Source of the DNA: Isoetes taiwanensis | Lineage: Eukaryota; Streptophyta; Lycopodiopsida; Isoetales; Isoetaceae | Reading direction: 5' to 3' | DNA: 64,000 bases | Assembly (NCBI GenBank): GCA_021234155.1 | Contig: JAJEKV010000049.1 | Coordinates: forward strand, 8,962,036-9,026,035 | In this document: positions 56,164 through 64,000 of the stretch, one piece after another | Layout of the letters: each line of letters starts with the position of its first letter | Position numbering within the stretch: position 1 is the stretch's first letter | Made by a program: the position numbers and the translations under genes | Notes under the pieces: model-generated | What the model saw: only the letters and a program-made list of their open reading frames with translations | What the model was told of the DNA's origin: nothing | The model's database searches: none

Positions 56164-57129
56164 ATGGTGGAGCTTTTCAGCGTTCCGGCGTTCTTTATTC
56201 TGTTCAGAGAGACGCTGGAGGCGTCGATAATTCTGTCTGTGATGCTGGCGCTGATGAACAAGATGGTGGAGGATGTGGGGCGCCGGAGGAGGATGAAGAA
56301 GCAGGTGTGGATGGGAGTGGTGGCCGGAGTAGGGACGTGTATGGCTGCAGCGGCGGTTTTCTTATCTCTGTATTACACTGTGGCGAAGGATGCATGGGAC
56401 AGAACAGAGTCCCTGTGGGAGGGGATTCTAGGCCTGGTGGCAGTCATACTCATCACGCTCATGGCTTTCTCAATGATTCGAGTGGACACGTGGCGGGACA
56501 AGTGGGAACGCAAGCTCACCAAGGTGACGCAAGAAGCAGTCGGAAGGGTCGATGGCACCGCTAAAAGCGACAGCGCGGACGACGTTGCTGCATCCGGCAA
56601 TGAGCTGTCCTTTAAAAGCCGGTATGCTCTGTTTCTGATACCCTTCACCGTGGTATTGCGAGAAGGCGTAGAGGCAATTATTTTTCTAGGAGGAATCGGG
56701 CTGGAGGGATCCGGCACTGCCTATCCGATCCCTGCCGTCGTGGGGGCCGCGTGCGGCATCCTGGTTGGGTATCTGCTGTACAGGGGAGGCAACAAGGCTG
56801 CCTTTAAGGTCTTCATGGGGGCCGCAACCTTGCTGTTGCTGGTGATCGCAGCTGGGTTGTTTGCTGGTAGTGTCCACGAGTTCGAGGAGTACACCCACAA
56901 CGAGCATTTCGTATGGAAGCTTAAGTGCTGTGGCGACGGCAACAACTTCTGGTCGCTCCTTAACGCCATCGTCGGATGGCGTAACGAGGCTACTACCGGC
57001 ACCCTCTCTGCTTACATTCTCTACTGGGTCTTCGTCGTCGTCGCACTCTTCCTGCTCCGCATCAAGTGGCGTCGCCAGGATGCCGCATTGAAGGTGGACG
57101 ACTCCACAAACACCTCTAATCCGGTCTAA
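56164..57129 (+). CDS. FTR1-family high-affinity iron permease
   Basis: An intact, intronless 321-codon frame. It carries two REGLE-type metal motifs, RETLE (residues ~16-20, in FFILFRETLEASIILSVML) and REGVE (~166-170, in PFTVVLREGVEAIIFLGG). There are about seven membrane helices: ~5-31, 48-70, 84-105, 155-180, 190-206, 216-236 and 284-304. FTR1 moves ferric iron across the membrane, in fungi together with a multicopper ferroxidase; no ferroxidase gene is in the window. The start MVELFSVPAFFILF fits the family, whose first helix is at the extreme N-terminus. The gene is much richer in G+C than its surroundings. It is known in fungi, algae and some seed-free plants. Confidence 0.93.
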   Translation: MVELFSVPAFFILFRETLEASIILSVMLALMNKMVEDVGRRRRMKKQVWMGVVAGVGTCMAAAAVFLSLYYTVAKDAWDRTESLWEGILGLVAVILITLMAFSMIRVDTWRDKWERKLTKVTQEAVGRVDGTAKSDSADDVAASGNELSFKSRYALFLIPFTVVLREGVEAIIFLGGIGLEGSGTAYPIPAVVGAACGILVGYLLYRGGNKAAFKVFMGAATLLLLVIAAGLFAGSVHEFEEYTHNEHFVWKLKCCGDGNNFWSLLNAIVGWRNEATTGTLSAYILYWVFVVVALFLLRIKWRRQDAALKVDDSTNTSNPV

Positions 57130-59713
57130 CAAGTTCGCTTATTTCAACCCCATCCCTCTTTTGTAATTATTTTATTTGTTGCCGCTTATTTCAACCCGAT
57201 CTCTCTCTTGTAATCATATGTTCCAAGAATTATTTGCTTTGGTCATTTTCATATACATCTTTAATATACCAATCTTTTTGTTTCACAGTGGCACTTTATC
57301 TGAAAGAAGAGGCTATGTTTAAGAAATATTTGCTTCCTTCATTTTCATCTACATCTTCTTTAATATATGAATCTTATTGTTTGAGAATAGAATACCTTAT
57401 CTCAATTATCTCAAAGGAGAGGCTATTCACGTACTTAAAAGGTGAATTGCACACGTTAAAACTATTAGATTTTTCTAACCGCTTAATAATGCTATCACAT
57501 TCCAAAATTGGGTTGGAGTACTTTCGTTGCATTCTAGATAGCTTATTTAGCCATCTCTCAAAATCTAACTTCAATTGAAGTTCCAAGTTCAATTGAGGTT
57601 TCTTTTGGATTTGATTGATCCTTTGTCCTCCTTTTTTCTCGATGTTTTAATTAGTGACACTATTTGTTTATGATGGGCTTCCATAGATTTGACCTTTTCT
57701 TTTAATCATTCATCTCAAAATAATTTGCCCAATTCGTTTGGTATTTGGGGAGGGTATTCTGGCAATGGTGGGGACTAAGATTCTGGTATTGTATTGTATT
57801 CAAAATGGTATGTTTGTGCAGGTGAGAGCTGCTTATTTGTTGCGGGGGTCAAGTTTCTATTTGGGTGATGCGTTTGTTCTATTTGGGTGATGCGTTTGTT
57901 CTTTTTTTTTTTAAGTGAGCTCAATAGTTTAAAAAAAATTGGCGGCGTTTTTTTAGGGCGTGGATGAGAAGGGACGCTCCCTTCTTTTTTTGGCAAGGGC
58001 AGCGGAGGAGAGGCAGGCACAGGGCAAACGCAGGGGAGGTCTGGGCTGGTTGTGTGTTGAAGCAGACCGGCATGGTGACTTGAGGAGCTGCATTGCCTCG
58101 ATCTGAGACAGGGCCTGAGTTGCAATTAGCCGATTCCATCTGTGTGATTCGATTTGTGTGCAGGTCGATGGCAGGGCTGTGGCGTGGAGCGAAGATGATA
58201 TCAAGGGAGGCGATCTGAAGCAGCTCGGTTTGGCCTGGAAACTGACCGAAATAGGTTCAGGAGGGTTGACCTGAAGGAAATAGGGCCACACAAGAATCTG
58301 GAAGGGGCCATAGCCGCCATAATCGGAGGTGCATGTCTGCAGCAACCCAAGCCGGATATGCACCAAAGTAGCTTAAAATTAGTCTGAGGGTGTCGGCAAT
58401 CAGACCCGAAGGCCCGATTTGCATGTTAGAAGCCCCATTCCGGCAGTCCATAGCCCGCCTTCAGTGGGTTCTGCAATTCTTTATTTCCTTTTTTTTTTTT
58501 TGCACGAACCATTGCTTCGTTTTGCACCATTGAAACTTTTCGTGGGGTGCATGTGGAAAAAATTAAGGGCCCTTGATCTGAGAATATTCCCCAGATCGAT
58601 GGTCCAGAAAACAAGATATAAACCTTCAAAAAGATCAACAACTATTGGTAAGACAAAAAAATAAAAAAACAAGAAAAATCAAAGCAAAATAGATATAAAC
58701 CTTCAAAAGACGCTGCCTCAAAATGAACAATGGCATCGTTGATAACCCATTGCTGGACTTGGAAGTAAGAAAATAGGGGAAGAAAGAAGGGGAGATTCTA
58801 CCACGTCATTGCCATGTCCGACCACCTTGCATATGACGATTTAGTATACAGATAATATTTTTTAAATGCAAATTATATTTGGTTAGTACACAACTATAAA
58901 ATTACATTCAATTGAAAATACCCTTTTCCTAGAAAATACCCTAGCAGCTACTACAATCTTCTATAATTCTTGTGTTATGTGGTAATTCCATTTTTGAACC
59001 ACACCCCCCTTTCTTGAATATACTCCAATCCATTTGCAAGTTCCCTTTTGACCCAATCTCCCCTTTCTTGAAAACACTCTGATGTGCATTTACAATCACT
59101 TTTTTTGTTCAAGAATCGCCTGTTTCTACTAATTTTCCATCTTTAACTACTAGTTTTTCCTATTAGGATATACCATTTTTGTTCAAGAATCCCCTATTTC
59201 CACTAATATTCTCCCATAAGATATGTCCTTTTATTCAAAATTTTCAATTGCAAAAAAGACCCCATTGCTCTTGAGCTCCCCGGTTCCTCAATGGGGGATT
59301 TTTCAGGGGATTTGAGAACTTTTTATTGTTGTGTTAGTTTGCAAGTTGCGTTTTACTAAATTGTTATGTAGAGAATACATTGTCATTTATGATGCACCTA
59401 CCACATAATCAAATATTGATATGCAACGATAGAAATCAATACTATTAACTCTGATTCATTTTACTGATTTCTTACGTAGAGAATATATTGTCATTTATTA
59501 TTCACCTACCACATGATCAGATATTGATATTCAAGGATACGAACCAACCATCAACACTGAATGTTTGGGTCTACATTCAATTGAATGCTCATAACTAAGG
59601 ATACTACCATATAGAACAATGCAGATATTATTTATTACAAGAAAAAGTCTGAAAAATTGCAAAGCAGTTACAATCAAGTGCAAATCTGTTTCTATTCTAA
59701 ATACGCACTAAGT
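57130..59713. other. Gene-free region between FTR1 and LINE copy 4
   Basis: The minus-strand frame 57374-57592 (LELQLKLDFERWLNKLSRMQ) looks helical but matches no family I know. A local duplication of TATTTGGGTGATGCGTTTGT lies at 57857 and 57880. Two related A/T-rich words (59390-59430 and 59480-59530, CACCTACCACAT(A/G)ATCA) also repeat. Nothing else is supported. Confidence 0.5.
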
Positions 59714-60625
59714 TTATCGTCCAAGAAGATCAAACGGCCTATGGGACCCAGAAAAAGGAAGTGTAGCAGACGTATTATTGTTCGGATTAAAAAATCCCCA
59801 CTACGAAGAGTTTACGATGAAAAAACCATGGCAATAAGAGGAGTGCTAACAAATTGTATAATATACATAGTGATTGTGCCATCTATTAAGGCAGTGTGCG
59901 AGGACATAATTGAGCCCACCTATCCATGAGCTCTTGAAGATATGATCCCAGCAACTGCACTAAAGCCATGCCCAAAGTCACATGCAGCAACTGGTTGGGC
60001 CTGACCAATTTGGATGTGATGATACGCAGGATACTCACAAAGCCTATTTTGGTGTGGCTCTGCAATCCATCCGCTTATCTCAATTCGGAGGAATGGAGAT
60101 GATGACTTTGCATTTTTGTTGGGCGGATGGGTATGTAGGTAGTGTTGCGAGTTCTGTTCTAGTGTGGGGTTTATGTGGCACTGATAATGTACTGTCTTGA
60201 CCTGCTCAAGGTGCTGGCATCCCAAAGCTTGCCGACGAAGCAAACATCAAGCTATTGAACCCTCTTTTCCTTCCAGCAGGCCTTGAGGCATTGCAGCCAG
60301 GTTGGGAGACGAGCATCAACCATGTTGACCACTTCTGAAGTAGATGATGTGGCAATCAAGGGCCTTTCTATGTAGAAAGCAGAATTTAATACGGGACCAT
60401 AGATTTCATTCCCAATGCTCGTGCTAAGAAAGCTTTGCGCACCTGTTCCAAGTTATTCCAGGTAGCAAGATACAACACTGGGCCCCAAACTTCCACCCCA
60501 TATAGAAGAACATGCTCCATCAAGACTCTAAATAAGTGTGTGGTAGGCCCAGTCATACAACTCCACTTTGTGACTATTATTTTGCATTGCATACAGGGCT
60601 TTCCAACCCGGTATCACCTGCAACA
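59714..60625 (-). mobile_element. LINE family 1, copy 4 (3' part only)
   Basis: The minus-strand 3' end carries GGGTCCCATAGGCCGTTTGA and GGACGATAAA, the family ending. Upstream lie VEVWGPVLYLATWNNLEQVR with KAFLARALG (60386-60592) and the post-RT words TVHYQCHINPTLEQNSQHYL (59920-60243). Several frame breaks. The copy is 5'-truncated within the RT-distal region. Confidence 0.82.
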
Positions 60626-62497
60626 AGTAATATACTAGTTTTTATAATTTATACCTGGTTACTTGTACTAGTTTCATGGTCTATTAAGATAATGTTTTAT
60701 CAGTTCTAATTTACCAATCAATTGTTTTAGGGGTATGGTCTATGGTCATGCATCCATATCAAATTGCCCTAGAAACCCCTTATTATTGTGCTATATATTC
60801 AAGTTTATTTTACATTTGTAGTATTGTTTGATTTGCAGTATGGTTTTAATACCAAATTAGTTGTCATAGTGGTTATTTGTAATGTTTATCCACAGAGGTG
60901 GTTACTCATACTGGCTACTCGCAATGCTTATTTAATGTGTAGCACAATAACATAAACAATGTAAGTAATTAATCAATAAGAAACCATTATATTGTAAAAA
61001 AGTAATTAATCAATAAGAAACCATTATATAGTTTTTACACAATTCCTTATCTAGCGGCCGCCTTCTGTCTCTCTTGTCAGTTTGTCAGAGTCAGCTCTAA
61101 TTTATCTCCTCCCTTTTTCTGTCACATTAATTAAATTAAAGGGAGGGTTATTTAAGTTGCAAATTTACATCTTATGAACTCAAGAATGTTGCACAGGTGT
61201 ATTAGTATAACACTATAACTATATTCTAGTATTGCATAAGCATCCACAAAAACCATAAAATAAGTAGCAAAATCCAATAGTATTGCATAAATAAGGTCTA
61301 CAAAAACCATAGAACATAGGTAGAAAATTTCATAGTACATTGCGAACGATGTCCTGATCTAGCTATCTTTTTTGTATTTTTCAATGTTATGCCTCGCAAC
61401 AAGTTTTGCAATCTCCCTTGCTGAAGTGCCAATATCATCCTCAGGTTGTACAAATTTTTAACATATGCATGGACCTCATCATCATATGGCTTCTCTCCTT
61501 GTCCAAATGGTGCTCTTTTGCTTTGTCTCCTGGAAGTAAACAATTATGAAATTTATAAACTCTAATAATAACTTAGAACTGTATAAATTGATCAAACATC
61601 AATGAACATAGAAAAATGAAAACTAGGAAAGATAAGAAAATATGATATTACTGATATGAAAAATCAATATGCTTTCTCCTTCTTTCTACAGATGACTATA
61701 GATTTGTTTGACCTCTTCTTTCTGCTTTATAGACCAGACTTCTTAGATCTTAGAGTCTACTGCCCACTAAGAAGCAAATGAAACAAAGAAATAGATCTAA
61801 TTCTGTGCCAAAAATGGCAAAGGAATCACAAGCAATCAGAATTCAAGTTTTTAATTCCATGTCAGTATTTGTTGATGGCACAAGAAGCATGGCTATAAAT
61901 TTAATATGACCATAGGCTTAATATACCATAGATCTGAAATCAATACACACAATGATCAGTGCAGACAGAGAACTAACCTTAAAAGAAAAGGAAGCTTATG
62001 GCCATAATTGTAAATAGCTCAAACATGCACTGTAATCTCAGACCCTAGAAGAAGAAAATTCCATCCATCTAGATACACTGAAGAAGGATCACCGGAGACT
62101 CTCCATGGCAGTTAAGATTTGTCATGGCTAAAGATATTTGTGAAATATCATACAATATTTGTGAAAATGGAATAATAGAAGCAGAGTTTCATTAAATTTG
62201 GAAATTTCGTGATTCCAATTTCTTGCGAAATCAGTTTCTTCCCTGTTTTATCACAGACTTATCGATAGATATGGCACTATCTACTTAACAAGAAACCAGT
62301 TATCATGCAAAAACCGCTACATTTGATATAAAACGGCGCAGTTTTAGTTTTCAAGAAGAGAACCATGGCGCCATTTACTAAGAAAGTGTGAGGAAAAGCG
62401 CCCCGAAAATGTCAAAAGCAGATATTAAAATGCCAAAAAACGCCGGTAGGCAAACAAAATGGCGCGACCGCCTCGTTTGCTCGAAATTAATTACGAA
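60626..62497. other. No gene seen
   Basis: A direct pair AGTAATTAATCAATAAGAAA (plus CCATTATAT) occurs at 60963 and 61002. The minus-strand frame 61298-61543 (EVHAYVKNLYNLRMILALQQ) could be a gene fragment but is unrecognised. Confidence 0.45.
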
Positions 62498-62607
62498 GCA
62501 AATAGCGCAAACGCGCTATTTGCTTTAACGAGAAACCGATCAAATAGTGCAGGCGCACTATTTGTTTTAACGTAAAGACCAAGCAAATAGTGCGCTTGCA
62601 CCATTTC
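62498..62607. repeat. Three phased hairpins with 4-nt loops
   Basis: Hairpin 1 (62498-62523): GCAAATAGCGC-aaac-GCGCTATTTGC, perfect 11-bp arms. Hairpin 2 (62541-62564): CAAATAGTGC-aggc-GCACTATTTG, perfect 10-bp arms. Hairpin 3 (62584-62607): CAAATAGTGC-gctt-GCACCATTTC, two mismatches. Centres are 42-43 bp apart, and linkers share TTTAACG(A/T)(G/A)AAACC-like words. Between hairpins 1 and 2 both arms change together (CGC/GCG to TGC/GCA), keeping pairing. They lie just past the 3' end of the pseudogene ending at 63010. Confidence 0.9.
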
Positions 62608-62660
62608 CCTATAGATAACACATTTTTACACAAGGCCATGTAGTTATATATTAATAAAAA

Positions 62661-63335
62661 TACAATTTTTTATTAATAGTCCTGATCAAAGTGTGAGTCA
62701 TCGACTTTCTCATAGTCTGCAGGGTTAATCTTACTGCGGTCAATTTGCTCCTCCTGCTCAGCTCCACCTTGGCCGGATGTCTCTCCTTTCTCTCCACCTT
62801 GACCTGATTCGTCCTCCTCATTTTCTCCCCCGACTGCTCCACCATCTTTAATAGTCAAGACTTCGCGCTGGCCAATGGCCTTTGGGGCAAGCAAGGGGTA
62901 TAGGGCGTTCTATGCATTTAATCTTCACGAAGTCATGCTCATATGTCGCACTGATTCTTCCTACATGAAGTGATACCCTAGATAGAGCTCCAGCAGATAC
63001 AATTTTTTTTTAATAGTCCTGATCAAAGTGTGAGTCATCGACTTTCTCATAGTCTCCAGGGTTAATCTTACTGCGGTCAATTTGCTCCTCCTGCTCAGCT
63101 CCACCTTGGCCGGATGTCTCTCCTTTCTCTCCACCTTGACCTGATTCGTCCTCCTCATTTTCTCCCCCGACTGCTCCACCATCTTTAATAGTCAAGACTT
63201 CGCGCTGGCCAATGGCCTTTGGGGCAAGCAAGGGGTATAGGGCGTTCTATGCATTTAATCTTCACGAAGTCATGCTCATATGTCGCACTGATTCTTCCTA
63301 CATGAAGTGATGCCCTAGATAGAGCTCCAGCAGAG
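62661..63335. repeat. Tandem duplication, 337-bp unit, of a gene 3' end
   Basis: 62661-62997 and 62998-63335 are almost identical. Differences include CTGCAGG/CTCCAGG and GATACCC/GATGCCC. The unit covers the C-terminal ~110 codons and the stop codon of the minus-strand methyltransferase-fold gene, so the outer copy (62661-62997) is a detached second C-terminus. Confidence 0.95.
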
Positions 63336-64000
63336 AAGAAATCTAGTACAATGGTACCCGAATGGCAGAGCTTATCAACAAGGTAGAACGCAGTTGCAGG
63401 ACCAATCTGCTTATGAACCAGGTATTCTCCTTCCATACCCTGCCAACTGAATTTAAACGTGTCTTGCAGGAGTTTTTTGGCCATAACATCTCCCTCACTT
63501 CCGATGGCTTCCTTAGGAATAGGAGGAATTGGCGGGAGCTTCCGAGGGTGATCACCATACAGCCTGAGATCCAGGTCTTCATCAGGCTCTCCGTGTGTGC
63601 AGAAATCCTCGTGGCAAGAATGAGAGCATGTGGCTCTTTTATTCCTGTACCACCTGTAGCGCCTCCTCTTCATACATTCCTACAAACACTCTTGACCTGG
63701 ATTCCAGTCTTTCAAGCACAGTGGCAAATAAAAAGTTATGCTCCGGCCTGACGAAACATAGAATCCAGTATGTCTCTACATCTGTCATCTGTGAGACGGT
63801 ATCGAAGAATGCTGTTACAGTCTCACTATTCCAACAGGAGTAAGCTGCCTTGCATCTAAACATATCATGCTGGCAGGTAGCGTTGTTTTTTCTAGCGGTA
63901 TCCCCCTGGCAGTGACATGTTCAACAAAGTATCTAGGCATGTCCTTCTCTGTTTCGGGCTTAAGGATTTTGCGAATGGAATTGGCCAATGAGATGGCATA
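62998..64000 (-). pseudogene. Second methyltransferase-fold family member, C-terminal part (window edge)
   Basis: Read from the edge: PETEKDMPRYFVEHVTARGI, then LPASMICLDA (motif IV position). A frame change leads to ETVTAFFDTVSQMTDVETYW-ILCFVRPE. After another change comes an extended Pro/acidic linker (DEDLDLRLYGDHPRKLPPIP), a motif I segment GTIVLDFFSAGALSRASLHV-GR and ATYEHDFVKIKCIE. A last frame change near 63215 gives an acidic Gly/Glu-rich tail ending SHFDQDY, stop at 63010. Motif IV before motif I is the beta-class order of DNA amino-methyltransferases. The catalytic (D/N/S)PP(Y/W) is not seen. It aligns with the Rossmann part of the pseudogene at 18.4-23.4 kb. The N-terminus is outside the window. 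Confidence 0.65.

Noticed and set aside
57953-58366. Minus-strand 137-codon frame
   Set aside because: Serine/proline/leucine-rich composition with overlapping frames in several phases. No motif and no splice context.
61298-61543. Minus-strand frame with helical character
   Set aside because: Not recognisable and without splice partners, so not annotated as a gene.

Overview
This is nuclear DNA from a land plant. It is about 60% A+T, has spliced genes, and is packed with decayed transposons. The plant genes that can be named are a leucine-rich-repeat/malectin receptor kinase, a mitoribosomal mS29 (DAP3) gene, a PPR relic and an FTR1-type iron permease. An FTR1 permease beside this TE load suggests a seed-free plant with a large genome, such as a fern, lycophyte or bryophyte. 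That placement is inference; the sequence does not name the species.

Layout. 1-1 kb: an inverted repeat built from GTCA-rich motifs. 1-6.7 kb: two head-to-head non-LTR retrotransposons of one family, separated by a 270-bp scrap of an unrecognised gene ('X'). 6.7-15.1 kb: a segment (copy A) with decayed X, an insertion of a 1,965-bp Mutator-like element, and an intact two-exon receptor kinase. 15-18 kb: gene-poor, with one Tourist-like MITE. 18.4-23.4 kb: a multi-exon minus-strand pseudogene. It joins an RGG-rich and basic N-terminus, a ParB-like domain, a beta-class DNA amino-methyltransferase-like fold and an FCP1-like HAD phosphatase domain. All three of its introns carry short palindromic repeats. 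24-38 kb: TE fragments, minisatellites, a second inverted copy of the X/kinase-promoter segment (B), a truncated mS29 gene and a PPR relic. 38.6-42.2 kb: a third segment copy (C) with a LINE inserted in it and a foldback element inserted in the LINE tail. 43-47 kb: a SINE candidate, a Helitron helicase relic and an L1 fragment with a perfect 19-bp target duplication. 48-55 kb: tandem and foldback repeats, an L1 copy and a copia relic. 56.2-57.1 kb: the intact FTR1 gene. 59.7-60.6 kb: a fourth LINE of the first family. 62.5-64 kb: a second member of the methyltransferase-fold family running off the window edge. Three regularly spaced hairpins lie just beyond its 3' end.

The strongest candidate for something undescribed is the ParB/methyltransferase-fold family. 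It has two decayed members about 40 kb apart, both without the usual catalytic methyltransferase tetrapeptide, and both next to or containing clusters of dyad-symmetric DNA motifs. Prokaryotic ParB proteins bind palindromic parS sites, so a link between these proteins and these repeats is a testable speculation. The other main result is that the A/B/C segmental copies serve as empty-site controls, fixing the ends and target duplications of several insertions.

Only the receptor kinase and FTR1 look like complete, intact genes. The rest are fragments, decayed copies or gene-free DNA.
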